A DNA stretch of 64,000 nucleotides from Streptomyces sp. NBC_00557 (GTDB lineage: Bacteria > Actinomycetota > Actinomycetes > Streptomycetales > Streptomycetaceae): NCBI RefSeq assembly GCF_036345995.1, contig NZ_CP107796.1:3224001-3288000 (forward strand). The letters run 5' to 3'. This document shows positions 18,475 to 27,431 of this stretch, piece by piece. The notes beneath the pieces are model-generated. The model had not been told where the DNA came from. It was given only the letters and a program-made list of their open reading frames with translations, and did no database searches. Position numbers and translations under genes: made by a program. Each line of letters begins with the position of its first letter. Position 1 is the first letter of the stretch.

Positions 18475-18733
18475 GGACCGGGCCGTTCAAGCCGGACGGG
18501 GCGCGCGGACCGGCATCCGCGGGCGCCTTGGCCCCCGCTCAACGGACCGCAGGCTCACCCGCCGGAAACACCCGCTCGATCGCCGCGGGCATCCACTCGA
18601 CCGCGGAAGGCACCCGCTGCGCGCGGCCTGACGCCGAGCTGCAGGCGGCATGGCGCCGCGCGGCCCGGCGGAGCGCCCAGAGCATCCGGTCAACCGTCGG
18701 CGACCCCTGCTCTGCCGCCCCGGCCACCCGCTC

Positions 18734-18794
18734 GACCGCCGCACGAACCCGCGCAGCCGCCGCACGAACCCACTCAGCCGCCGCACGAACCCGC

Positions 18795-18797
<3 letters not shown>
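18734..18797. repeat. 21-bp tandem repeats running into the icmB stop codon
   Basis: Three units of GCCGCCGCACGAACCCGCTCA type (18734-18755, 18756-18776, 18777-18797). The last one ends with the icmB stop codon (minus strand), and the copy before it repeats an in-frame stop. Weaker 21-bp relatives occur at 18580-18640. The 320-base gap 18475-18794 holds nothing else I can name. Confidence 0.7.
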
Positions 18798-19217
<420 letters not shown>

Positions 19218-19238
19218 CACTGCCTCCATCAAACGACC

Positions 19239-19258
19239 ACGGAAGCGATCGCTTCCGT
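19239..19258. promoter_or_regulatory. perfect 20-bp palindrome upstream of icmB
   Basis: The core GGAAGCGATCGCTTCC extends by two matched bases on each side. It lies 21 bases upstream of the icmB ATG, where a repressor operator would sit. It is not followed by a U-tract and is not a typical terminator. Confidence 0.5.
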
Positions 19259-19441
19259 CCGTAACGACAAGTACCGCACTTTTGGCGCGTTCCGCCACCC
19301 GTCGTCAAGTGAACGAACGTTATCTCCAGCATCCCGCAACCGGCAGTTTTACGGTGCGCAGCGAGGGGGAAATCACATGGTGGGACATGAGGGCACACGG
19401 GGGATAGAGCCGTCCCCGGCGTGCCGACAGGAGGTCGGCCC

Positions 19442-20293
19442 ATGAAGGTCACCGGGGTACTGCCACTCTTTCTCCCGCTCTGCCGGCGCCTGTGGCCCGG
19501 CAGAATCGCTGGAATCTCCGTGGCGCTGCTGAAGGCGACCGCCCTGGAAGCCGCGATCCTGGCCGGCCATCTCCTGCTGTATCCCACCGGTCTCACCCAG
19601 GAGCGCAGCACCCCCGCCCTGCCGGCCCAGGACGGCACCGCCCAGCTGCCGGTCCGCTCGGGTCCGCCGGTGGTGCTGCTGCACGGTTTCATCGACAACC
19701 GCTCGGTGTTCGTGTTCCTGCGCCGCAACCTCGCCCAGCACGGCAGGCAGCGGGTGGTCTCGCTCAACTACTCCCCGCTGACCTGCGACATACGCGCCGC
19801 CGCCGAGCTGCTCGGCCGGCATGTCGAGGAGATCTGCGAGCGCACCGGCAGCGACCGGGTGGACATCGTGGGGCACAGCCTCGGCGGCCTGATCGCGCGT
19901 TACTACGTCCAGTGCCTGGGCGGTGACCTGCGGGTGCGCACCCTGGTCACGCTGGGTACACCGCACTCGGGTACCAGCGCGGTGCCGTTGGCCAACGCCC
20001 ATCCGATCGTCCGCCAGATGCGGCCCGGTTCACAGGTCATCGAGGAGCTGGCCCGGCCTGCGCCCGGCTGCCGTACGCGGTTCGTCAGCTTCTGGAGCGA
20101 CCTGGACTCCGTGATGGTGCCGCTGGAGTCGGCCTGCCTGGAACACCCCGACCTGGATGCGCAGAACGTCCGGGTGACCGGCATCGGGCATCTCGCCCTG
20201 CCCGTGCACCCCGCCGTCGCGGCCGGAATACGCGAGGCCCTCGAAGCCGCTGCTCCCGGGGACCGGATCGCCGACGGCCTGACGGTGGCGTGA
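19442..20293 (+). CDS. alpha/beta-hydrolase lipase
   Basis: A 283-residue serine hydrolase of the bacterial lipase type. The N terminus has a hydrophobic segment (ISVALLKATALEAAILAGHLLL, about 25-46) that could be a membrane anchor or uncleaved signal. The oxyanion-hole motif VVLLHGF (77-83), nucleophile Ser146 in GHSLGG, a likely acid at Asp220 or Asp222 (FWSDLDSVMVP) and His250 (GIGHLALP) complete the triad. GGAGG precedes the ATG at 19442 by 7 bases. It is divergent from icmB. The substrate is unknown; the anchored N terminus suggests action at or outside the membrane. Confidence 0.85.
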   Translation: MKVTGVLPLFLPLCRRLWPGRIAGISVALLKATALEAAILAGHLLLYPTGLTQERSTPALPAQDGTAQLPVRSGPPVVLLHGFIDNRSVFVFLRRNLAQHGRQRVVSLNYSPLTCDIRAAAELLGRHVEEICERTGSDRVDIVGHSLGGLIARYYVQCLGGDLRVRTLVTLGTPHSGTSAVPLANAHPIVRQMRPGSQVIEELARPAPGCRTRFVSFWSDLDSVMVPLESACLEHPDLDAQNVRVTGIGHLALPVHPAVAAGIREALEAAAPGDRIADGLTVA

Positions 20294-20454
20294 CGCGGCA
20301 GCGGGCGAAACGAACGGCAACCGACGCGTGACGGACCGGTGACGAACAGTCGCCAAATGTCGAACAGCAATCGAACCCTCGGCCAAACTCGTGCCCGGCG
20401 TCCCCGAAACACCGCCGAATGCCCGTTTCCGGCGGGCGCGAAACCAGCTGAAGA

Positions 20455-20484
20455 TTGTCGCGCCCAGGTACCGGCGGGTACAGT
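20455..20484 (+). promoter_or_regulatory. promoter of the M23 peptidase gene
   Basis: TTGTCG (20455-20460), 18 bases, TACAGT (20479-20484). Transcription would start near 20491 and leave about 40 bases of leader before the GTG at 20533. This argues against the longer in-frame start at 20455. Confidence 0.55.
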
Positions 20485-20532
20485 CGCCGCACTGCTCTGG
20501 CAGCCCCTGTTGTCGAGGCGAAAGAGAAGTTG

Positions 20533-22056
20533 GTGAACGACCGTCACCCGTCGGGGACCATGACCACCCCGGCCCCGGCTTCCGACGCCTCAGCCGCGCA
20601 CTACGACACCCCGTACGGCACGCAGCAGCCCCCCTACGGCGACTTCACCACGTACGGCGGGTACGACGCCACCGGTTTTGCCGGCGGCACCGCCACCGTC
20701 TCCACGGACCCGCTCTTCGGCAGCATGCCCGGCGAGCACACCACCGGCGCGTACGACAGCACCCAGTGGCAGACCGGCCAGGGCCTGGGCTACGACCCGT
20801 ACGCGGCCCAGCAGCACGCCGCCTACGACACCGGCGGCTACGACACCACCGCCTGGACGGTGCCCGCGCAGGCCACGGGCAACGACGTCAGCGGCCAGTG
20901 GGACGCGAGTGCCTGGCTGCAGCCCGACCCGTCCGGCGTCGCCGAGCCGACCCAGCAGTGGGCGTGGGACACACAGACCTTCGAGTCGGGCGCGTACGAC
21001 GCCACGCAGTGGAACTCCGGCGGGCACGCCGTACCGGCCCAGCCCGAGCCGGCTGCCGAACCGTTCGGCCTGCAGACCACCGCCGGTTACGGCCAGGTCG
21101 GCGACCCGCAGGAGACCGCGGCCTTCCCGCAGGCTCCGTACGAGGACGACGCGCCGTACGAGGACGACGCGCCGTACGAGGACACCGCGTTCGGCGAACA
21201 GCACCCCGTTGACGACGAGTCGGGCGCCACCGGTGAACTGCCCGCCGTGACCGGTCTGCCCGAGGACGAGGCGGAGGCCGCCGCGAAGCCGGCGCCCCGG
21301 GCCGGCTCGCGCGGCGCCGCGCGCTCCCGCCGTCGTACGCCCGCCAAGCGCTCGGCGCTGCTGACCGTCGCCGTGCCCTCGGCCTGTGTGATGGGGGTCG
21401 CCGGGATCGCCGCCGCCTCGGTCGGCACGCTGACCGACGGCGGCCAGGACACCACCGCCTCCGCCTCGGACGCGCACGCGGTGAAGCCGTCGGTCGCCAA
21501 CAGCAGGCTGGACAGCCAGCTGACGACGCTGTCCGCGGGCGCCCACGACTTCGCCGACCGGGCGAGCCGGACGCAGGAACGGATCGACCTGAAGAACCAG
21601 CAGGAGCTGGAGCAGAAGAAGGCGGCCGCGGCGGCCGCACTCAAGGAGCGGCTGCGCCCCAAGTTCGCGCTGCCGGTCCTGCAGAAGGGGCTGAGCGCCT
21701 ACTTCGGCCAGGCCGGTGTGAACTGGATGTCCGTGCACACGGGCATCGACTTCCCGGTCTCGTACGGCACCACGGTGATGGCCGCGACCGACGGTGTCGT
21801 CTCCACCAAGTGGAACAGCGCCTACGGCAACATGATGATCGTGACGGCGAAGGACGGCACGCAGACCTGGTACTGCCATCTGTCCAGCTACCGGGTCCCC
21901 GCCGGGACGTCCGTCAAGGCCGGCCAGCCGATCGCCTATTCCGGCAACTCCGGCAACTCCACCGGACCGCACCTGCACTTCGAGGTGCGACCCGCAGGCG
22001 GGGCGGCCATCGACCCGCTGCCGTGGCTGCGCAGCCACGGCCTGGACCCGACCTGA
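20533..22056 (+). CDS. membrane-anchored M23 family metallopeptidase
   Basis: A 507-residue peptidoglycan hydrolase. Residues 1-250 are a cytoplasmic Tyr/Asp/Gly-rich low-complexity region, including three 6-residue repeats APYEDD (18-bp DNA repeats at 21133-21186). A transmembrane segment follows at about 273-300, then a coiled-coil stretch, then the LytM/M23 domain with zinc ligands His402 and Asp406 (HTGIDF), His449 and the HLH motif 480-482. It is expected to cleave peptide cross-links in the wall; the acidic Tyr-rich tail may bind partners or be phosphorylated, which is inference. The GTG start is favoured by the promoter position and by the NDRHPSG sequence that follows. Confidence 0.87.
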   Translation: MNDRHPSGTMTTPAPASDASAAHYDTPYGTQQPPYGDFTTYGGYDATGFAGGTATVSTDPLFGSMPGEHTTGAYDSTQWQTGQGLGYDPYAAQQHAAYDTGGYDTTAWTVPAQATGNDVSGQWDASAWLQPDPSGVAEPTQQWAWDTQTFESGAYDATQWNSGGHAVPAQPEPAAEPFGLQTTAGYGQVGDPQETAAFPQAPYEDDAPYEDDAPYEDTAFGEQHPVDDESGATGELPAVTGLPEDEAEAAAKPAPRAGSRGAARSRRRTPAKRSALLTVAVPSACVMGVAGIAAASVGTLTDGGQDTTASASDAHAVKPSVANSRLDSQLTTLSAGAHDFADRASRTQERIDLKNQQELEQKKAAAAAALKERLRPKFALPVLQKGLSAYFGQAGVNWMSVHTGIDFPVSYGTTVMAATDGVVSTKWNSAYGNMMIVTAKDGTQTWYCHLSSYRVPAGTSVKAGQPIAYSGNSGNSTGPHLHFEVRPAGGAAIDPLPWLRSHGLDPT

Positions 22057-22082
22057 GCGACCCCGGTCCGGGTCGCACCGGC

Positions 22083-22107
22083 GAGCCCCGCCCGACCGGC
22101 GGGGCTC
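22083..22107. terminator. bidirectional terminator between M23 peptidase and pcrA
   Basis: GAGCCCCGCC (22083-22092) and GGCGGGGCTC (22098-22107) form a perfect 10-bp stem with a 5-base loop in the 59-base gap between converging genes. Confidence 0.85.
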
Positions 22108-22115
22108 ACGCGTGT

Positions 22116-24596
22116 CTAGAGCTTCTCCACCGGCGCGTACCGCAGCAGCAGCCGCTTGGGCTTGGCGTCACCGAAGTCGATCGTCGCCTCGGCGTTCGCG
22201 CCCGTACCCTTCACGGCGACGACCGTGCCGAGCCCGAACTGGTCGTGCGTGACCCGGTCGCCGACGGCCAGCGCGACCACCGGCTTCTCCGCGGTGCGCC
22301 GGGTGGCGAACCCGGACGCGCCCGACGCGGACGAACGCGAGCGGGACGAGGACAGCGAGGCCGCGATCCCGGCGGCCGGGCCGGAGGACACCGGCGCCGC
22401 CGCTCCTGTCCGCTTCCAGTCCACATGGGTGGCCGGGATCTCCTCCAGGAAGCGGGAGGGCGGGTTGTACGACGGCTGCCCCCAGGCGCTGCGCATCGCC
22501 GAGCGCGTGAGGTAGAGCCGCTCACGCGCGCGCGTGATGCCGACGTACGCCAGGCGGCGCTCCTCCTCCAGCTCCTTGGTCTGGCCGAGGGCGCGCATGT
22601 GCGGGAAGACGCCGTCCTCCATGCCGGTGAGGAAGACGACCGGGAACTCCAGGCCCTTGGCGGTGTGCAGGGTCATCAGGGTGATGACGCCCTCGCCCTC
22701 TTCGCCGTCCGGGATCTGGTCGGAGTCGGCGACCAGGGCCACCTGCTCGAGGAAGTCGGCGAGTGTGCCGGCCTCTCCCTCGCCGCGCTCCTGCTCGAAC
22801 TCCAGGGCCACGGCCGCGAGTTCCTGGAGGTTCTCGATGCGGGTCTCGTCCTGCGGGTCGGTGGAGGCCTGCAACTCGGCGAGATAGCCGGTGCGTTCGA
22901 GCACGGCTTCCAGGACGGTCGCGGGACCGGCGCCGGACTCCACGATCGTGCGCAGGTCTTCCATGAGCGTGTTGAACCGCTTCACGGCGTTCGTGGAGCG
23001 TGCGGCCATGCCGTACGCCTCGTCGACGCGCTTGAGCGCCTGCGGGAAGCTGATCTTCTCGCGCTGGGCGAGGGCGTCGATCATCGCCTCGGCGCGCTCG
23101 CCGATGCCCCGCTTGGGCACGTTCAGGATGCGGCGCAGCGGCACCGAGTCCTCGGGGTTGGCGAGGACGCGCAGGTAGGCGAGGACGTCCCGGACCTCCT
23201 TGCGCTCGTAGAAGCGGACGCCGCCGACGACCTTGTAGGGCAGGCCGACGCGGATGAAGACCTCTTCGAAGACACGGGACTGGGCGTTGGTCCGGTAGAA
23301 GACGGCGACATCGCCGGCCTTCGCCTCGCCCGCGTCGACCAGGCGGTCTATCTCGTCGGCGACGAACTGCGCCTCGTCGTGCTCGTTGTCGGCGACGTAG
23401 CCGGTGATGCGGGCGCCCTGGCCGGCGTTGGTCCACAGGTTCTTCGGGCGGCGGGACTCGTTGCGCTCGATGACCGCGTTGGCGGCGGACAGGATGGTCT
23501 GCGTGGAGCGGTAGTTCTGCTCCAGCAGGATCGTCGTCGCGTTCGGGTAGTCCTCCTCGAACTGGAGGATGTTGCGGATCGTGGCGCCGCGGAAGGCGTA
23601 GATCGACTGGTCCGCGTCACCGACGACGCACAGCTCGGCGGGCGGGATGTCGTACTCGCCGGGCGGGGTGTCCTCGTCGTGCTCGCCCGTACCCACCAGC
23701 TCGCGGACGAGGGCGTACTGGGCGTGGTTGGTGTCCTGGTACTCGTCGACCAGGACATGGCGGAAGCGGCGGCGGTAGTGCTCGGCCACGTCCGGGAAGG
23801 CGCGCAGCAGGTTGACCGTCGTCATGATCAGGTCGTCGAAGTCGAGCGCGTTCGCCTCGCGCAGCCGCGACTGGTAGAGCGCGTAGGCCTGGGCGAGGGT
23901 CTTCTCGAAGCCGTCGGTGGCCTGGGCGGCGAAGTCCTCCTCGTCGATCAGCTCGTTCTTCAGGTTGCTGATCTTCGCGCTGAACGACTTCGGCGGGAAG
24001 CGCTTGGGGTCGAGGTCCAGGTCGCGGCAGACCAGGGCCATCAGGCGCTTGCTGTCAGCGGCGTCGTAGATGGAGAAGCTGGAGGTGAAGCCGAGCTTCT
24101 TGCTCTCGCGGCGCAGGATGCGCACGCAGGCGCTGTGGAAGGTCATCACCCACATCGCGTTCGCGCGCGGGCCGACGAGCTGCTCGACGCGCTCCTTCAT
24201 CTCGCCCGCGGCCTTGTTGGTGAAGGTGATCGCGAGGATCTGGCCCGGGTGCACGTGCCGCTCGGCGAGCAGGTAGGCGATGCGGTGGGTCAGGACGCGG
24301 GTCTTGCCGGAGCCGGCGCCGGCGACGATGAGCAGCGGGGAGCCGGAGTGCACGACGGCGGCGCGCTGGTTGTCGTTCAGCCCCTCCAGCAGGGCCGCCG
24401 AGTCGAGGGCGGGGCGCGGGGCGCCGTCGCGGTAGTGGGTGTCCCGGTCCGGCGGCGCGTCGAACTTCCCGCCGAACAGATCGTCCGGAACCGGCTCCGG
24501 AGCGTGATCGTCCTCGGGCGGCGGCGGGGGCTCCTCCTCGTGCCCGCGAGGGGCCTGGAGGTCCGCCAGGAAGCTGTCGTCAAAGAGGCTGCTCAT
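22116..24596 (-). CDS. pcrA: ATP-dependent DNA helicase UvrD/PcrA
   Basis: An 826-residue superfamily 1 helicase that unwinds DNA 3'-to-5' in excision repair, replication restart and removal of stalled RNA polymerase. An acidic Pro-rich tail (1-60) precedes the helicase core: Q-motif LNDNQRAAV, Walker A GAGSGKT (93-99), DEYQDTN (motif II), QNYRS (motif IV), VTLMTLHTAKGLEF-type motif V and AYVGITRAR (motif VI). The C terminus ends with the Tudor-like domain VGDRVTHDQFGLGTVV that binds RNA polymerase in PcrA proteins. A perfect RecA-NDp promoter lies directly upstream and the message should be nearly leaderless. Confidence 0.97.
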   Translation of the reverse strand: MSSLFDDSFLADLQAPRGHEEEPPPPPEDDHAPEPVPDDLFGGKFDAPPDRDTHYRDGAPRPALDSAALLEGLNDNQRAAVVHSGSPLLIVAGAGSGKTRVLTHRIAYLLAERHVHPGQILAITFTNKAAGEMKERVEQLVGPRANAMWVMTFHSACVRILRRESKKLGFTSSFSIYDAADSKRLMALVCRDLDLDPKRFPPKSFSAKISNLKNELIDEEDFAAQATDGFEKTLAQAYALYQSRLREANALDFDDLIMTTVNLLRAFPDVAEHYRRRFRHVLVDEYQDTNHAQYALVRELVGTGEHDEDTPPGEYDIPPAELCVVGDADQSIYAFRGATIRNILQFEEDYPNATTILLEQNYRSTQTILSAANAVIERNESRRPKNLWTNAGQGARITGYVADNEHDEAQFVADEIDRLVDAGEAKAGDVAVFYRTNAQSRVFEEVFIRVGLPYKVVGGVRFYERKEVRDVLAYLRVLANPEDSVPLRRILNVPKRGIGERAEAMIDALAQREKISFPQALKRVDEAYGMAARSTNAVKRFNTLMEDLRTIVESGAGPATVLEAVLERTGYLAELQASTDPQDETRIENLQELAAVALEFEQERGEGEAGTLADFLEQVALVADSDQIPDGEEGEGVITLMTLHTAKGLEFPVVFLTGMEDGVFPHMRALGQTKELEEERRLAYVGITRARERLYLTRSAMRSAWGQPSYNPPSRFLEEIPATHVDWKRTGAAAPVSSGPAAGIAASLSSSRSRSSASGASGFATRRTAEKPVVALAVGDRVTHDQFGLGTVVAVKGTGANAEATIDFGDAKPKRLLLRYAPVEKL

Positions 24597-24605
24597 CGCT
24601 CTACG

Positions 24606-24628
24606 AGTCTAGGGCGCGCCACCGACAA
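24606..24628 (-). promoter_or_regulatory. RecA-NDp/PafBC-type DNA-damage promoter of pcrA
   Basis: On the minus strand TTGTCGGTG (24620-24628), 8 bases, TAGACT (24606-24611): an exact match to TTGTCRGTG-N8-TANNNT. Only nine bases separate the -10 from the ATG. Confidence 0.85.
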
Positions 24629-24761
24629 CTGGTCGCCGTCCCGTAAAGACGACGGTCACAGGCGGTACGACATGTCCCTCACGCTGCGGAATCACCCGAT
24701 GACGGGGCGGCGATCCCGGCGGCGGATCACAAAAATGTATCGGACATATCACGCACCAACC

Positions 24762-24791
24762 TTCACAGTAGTCACACGAGTTGGCTAGGTT
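24762..24791 (+). promoter_or_regulatory. promoter of the riboswitch-controlled NlpC/P60 gene
   Basis: TTCACA (24762-24767), 18 bases, TAGGTT (24786-24791). Transcription should start near 24798, which places the whole riboswitch in the leader. Confidence 0.6.
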
Positions 24792-24799
24792 GCCGTCAG

Positions 24800-24975
24800 G
24801 CCGCGTGCGCGGCCTCCGCCGAGTCCGGCGCGCCCCTCGGCGCGCGGAGCCGGGGACCCAACCGATCCCGGGGTGAATCGGCCGACTCCCGAGGGGACGA
24901 CGCCGTAGGGCAACCCTTCCGAACCACCGCCCGAACCCGACAGCTAACCCGGTAGGCGGCCCATTGGAAGGAGTC
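24800..24975 (+). ncRNA. c-di-AMP riboswitch (ydaO/yuaA type)
   Basis: The roughly 175-base leader carries hallmarks of the actinobacterial ydaO class: CGGGGACCCA (24851-24860), GGGGTGAATC (24870-24879), CCGTAGGGCAACCC (24903-24916), CAGCTAACCCGGTAGGCGG (24941-24959), ending in ATTGGAAGGAG, which contains the ribosome site. High c-di-AMP turns such genes off, usually in genes for wall hydrolases, which fits the NlpC/P60 gene behind it. Boundaries are approximate; identification is from remembered consensus, not a covariance search. Confidence 0.85.
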
Positions 24976-24982
24976 GCCTCCC

Positions 24983-26128
24983 TTGGCGTCGCACCGCAAG
25001 CCGCGCCCCGGCGGGACCTCTGGCGCGGGCCTCCGCACCCCCGCCCTCGCCACCGCCGCCCTCACCTCCATGGCCGTGTTCTCGCAGACCGCCGAGGCCG
25101 CCCCGAGAACCGATCACGCCAAGCCCAGCCTGGAGGAGGTCGAGAAGAAGGTCGACGACCTCTACCGCCAGGCGGAGTCGGCGACCGAGAAGTACAACGC
25201 GGCCAAGGAGCGGACCGGCAGGCAGCGGGGACGCGTCGACGCCCTGCGCGACGAGCTCGCCCGGCGCACCGAGCGCCTCAACAAGGCACGCGAGGAGCTG
25301 GGTTCCTTCGCCGCCGCCCAGTACCGCACCGGCGCCGCCGCTCCCGGCACGGCCACCTTCCTGCTCGCGAACGACCCGCAGGACTACTTCGACCAGAGCC
25401 AGCTGATGAACCGGCTGACCTCACGGGAGAAGCGCGCGGTCGACGCCTACATCGGCGAGCAGGCCGCGACCATGAAGGAGCGGCGGCAGGCCTCCGACAG
25501 CCTGCGCACGCTGGACGCGTCACAGCGCGATCTGCGCACCGCCAAGGCCACCGTGCAGCGGAAACTGGCCTCCGCGCGCGAGCTGCTGGCCACGCTGACG
25601 GCCCAGGAGAAGGCCCGGCTGGCCGCCATCGAGCGGGAGAAGCAGCAGGAGGCGGCCCGCAGGGCGGCGGAGCTGGCGAAGCAGCAGGCGGCCCGGCAGC
25701 AGGCCGACTCGTCCTCGTCCACGGCGTCCGCCTCCGGCTCGGCGGGGTCCACGGCGTCCAGCTCGTACGACACGAAGGCCGAGAAGGCGTTGGCCTTCGC
25801 CCGCGCGCAGCTCGGCAAGCCCTATGTGTGGGGCGCCACCGGCCCGGACTCCTACGACTGCTCGGGCCTCACCCAGGCCGCCTGGAAGGCCGCCGGCGTC
25901 ACGCTTCCGCGCACCACGTACGACCAGGTCGGCGCGGGTACCACGGTCTCGCTGGCCGATGCCCGGCCGGGTGACCTGATCTTCTTCTACGACGACATCA
26001 GCCACGTCGGCGTCTACATAGGCAACGGCATGATGATCCACGCCCCGAAGCCGGGCGCGTACGTCCGCGAGGAGTCCATCTACTACGGCGGCGAGTCGAT
26101 CATCCACAGCGTGGTCCGCCCCGGCTGA
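24983..26128 (+). CDS. secreted NlpC/P60 peptidoglycan endopeptidase behind a c-di-AMP riboswitch
   Basis: A 381-residue wall hydrolase. The start is TTG, nine bases after GGAAGGAG. Residues 1-40 form a signal peptide (cleavage near TAEA). A long coiled coil (about 45-240), as in RipA-like proteins, leads to a Ser-rich linker and the C-terminal NlpC/P60 domain with Cys293 (YDCSG), His341 (DISHVGVY) and His353 (IHAPKPG). It should cleave gamma-D-Glu-meso-Dap bonds during growth or spore germination. The riboswitch implies control by c-di-AMP. A paralogue lies 2 kb downstream (28191-29258) without the riboswitch. Confidence 0.93.
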   Translation: MASHRKPRPGGTSGAGLRTPALATAALTSMAVFSQTAEAAPRTDHAKPSLEEVEKKVDDLYRQAESATEKYNAAKERTGRQRGRVDALRDELARRTERLNKAREELGSFAAAQYRTGAAAPGTATFLLANDPQDYFDQSQLMNRLTSREKRAVDAYIGEQAATMKERRQASDSLRTLDASQRDLRTAKATVQRKLASARELLATLTAQEKARLAAIEREKQQEAARRAAELAKQQAARQQADSSSSTASASGSAGSTASSSYDTKAEKALAFARAQLGKPYVWGATGPDSYDCSGLTQAAWKAAGVTLPRTTYDQVGAGTTVSLADARPGDLIFFYDDISHVGVYIGNGMMIHAPKPGAYVREESIYYGGESIIHSVVRPG

Positions 26129-26149
26129 CCGGGCCGGCCGGGCTCACCG

Positions 26150-26410
26150 CACGCGCGCGTACGGGCGTTTTCGGATGCCCACACGTGCGTCGGGCGTTTT
26201 GCGATGCCTACGTGCGCATACAGGCGTTTTCCGACGCCCACGCGCGCGTACAGGCGTTTTGCGATACCCACGCGTGTGTGTACGGGACATTCCATCCACG
26301 CGCGCGGCCGGTGTCTTCACCTGCACGCGCGGGTGGCCCGGGTTGTCGCCTCCACGCGCGGTGCGCGCGCGTGCCGGCTTTCCCCTTCACGCGCGCGTGC
26401 CCTTGCCGAA
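26150..26410. repeat. array of about eight CACGCGCG-containing repeats of ~30 bp
   Basis: Four well-kept units (26150-26179, 26180-26208, 26209-26238, 26239-26268) read CACGCGCGCGTACRGGCGTT followed by TTGCGATGCC. Diverged copies starting CACGCG continue to about 26410. Each holds a self-complementary ACGCGCGCGT core and four of them a T4 run. They fill the 313-base gap between the NlpC/P60 gene and the TDT transporter gene. Confidence 0.85.
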
Positions 26411-26441
26411 CCGGAGCGCGACGCCTCCCTAGCATCGGCAC

Positions 26442-27431
26442 ATGCCCGGCATCTCAGGTCTGCGTGCGTGGTGGGCGGAGCGGTCCCCCGCGGCCGGGTC
26501 CGCGGTGATGGCGACCGGCATCCTGTCGATCGGCCTGCATCTGACCGGTGCCGAGACCGTGTCCCGGGCGGTGTTGGCGCTGGCCTGGGTCGCCTGGATC
26601 GCGCTGGCCGCCGCCTTCGTGCTGCGGCTGGTCGCCGAGCCGCGGCACTGGATGGCCGAGGCGGAGAGTCCGGGCGCGCTCACCTCCGTCGCCGCGACCA
26701 CGGTGCTCGGCACCCGGATGTCGGCCGCGGGCGCCCGGACCACCGCCGAGGCCCTGCTGGCCCTCGCCGCGCTGCTCTGCCCGGTGCTGCTGTTCCTGGT
26801 CGTACGGCGCTGGGGGCGGCGCATGCCGGGCTCGGTGTTCCTGTGCTGTGTGGCCACGCAGGGGCTCGCCGTACTGGCCGCGACCCTGGCCGCGGCCGAG
26901 CGCACGGCCTGGCCGGCGCACACGGCGCTGGTGGTGTTCTGGCTGGGTCTGGTGCTCTACGGCGCCGCACTGACCCGCTTCGACGGACGGCAGGTGCTTC
27001 AGGGGGCGGGCGACCACTGGATCGCGGGCGGTGCACTCGGGATCTCGGCGCTGGCCGGAGCGAGACTGCTCATGGCCGGGGACACGGGCCTGTACCTCTG
27101 GAACGCCGACGACCGCGGCGTGCTGCGCACCGTGACCGTGGTCCTGCTGGTGCTGGATCTGGCCTGGTACGCCGTGCTGGTGGCCGCCGAGGCGGTGCGG
27201 CCCCGGCGCGGCTGTCACCTGCTGCGCTGGGCGACGGTGTTCCCGATGGGGATGACGGCGGTGGCCGTGCTGTCCGTCGCGAGCGCGGTCGGCGTCACCT
27301 GGCTCACCTGGCCGGGACGGTTGCTGCTGTGGGTTGCGGTGGCGGCGTGGCTCGTGGTCGCCGCCGGTGCGCTGCTCGCGGCCCGTGGCGCCGGCGGCGG
27401 GACGAGCGTCAGGTCCACAGGACGGCGATGA
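26442..27431 (+). CDS. SLAC1/TDT family transporter-like membrane protein
   Basis: A 329-residue integral membrane protein with about ten hydrophobic segments. The pieces PAAGSAVMATGILSIGL near the start, AATTVLGTR and RWATVFPMGMTAVAVL near the end match the tellurite-resistance/dicarboxylate (TDT) transporter family, which moves anions or small carboxylates. The ATG at 26442 has no ribosome site; TAGCAT at 26430-26435 ends six bases before it, so the message is probably leaderless. It overlaps the converging gene on the other strand by 23 bases. The substrate is unknown. Confidence 0.78.
   Translation: MPGISGLRAWWAERSPAAGSAVMATGILSIGLHLTGAETVSRAVLALAWVAWIALAAAFVLRLVAEPRHWMAEAESPGALTSVAATTVLGTRMSAAGARTTAEALLALAALLCPVLLFLVVRRWGRRMPGSVFLCCVATQGLAVLAATLAAAERTAWPAHTALVVFWLGLVLYGAALTRFDGRQVLQGAGDHWIAGGALGISALAGARLLMAGDTGLYLWNADDRGVLRTVTVVLLVLDLAWYAVLVAAEAVRPRRGCHLLRWATVFPMGMTAVAVLSVASAVGVTWLTWPGRLLLWVAVAAWLVVAAGALLAARGAGGGTSVRSTGRR

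Noticed and set aside
21810..24788. Nearly 1000-codon plus-strand frame across pcrA
   Set aside because: Opposite-strand shadow of pcrA, with no ribosome site and no recognisable domain.
26150..26410. Possible CRISPR array
   Set aside because: The ~30-bp units are directly adjacent with no unique spacers, and no cas genes are present.
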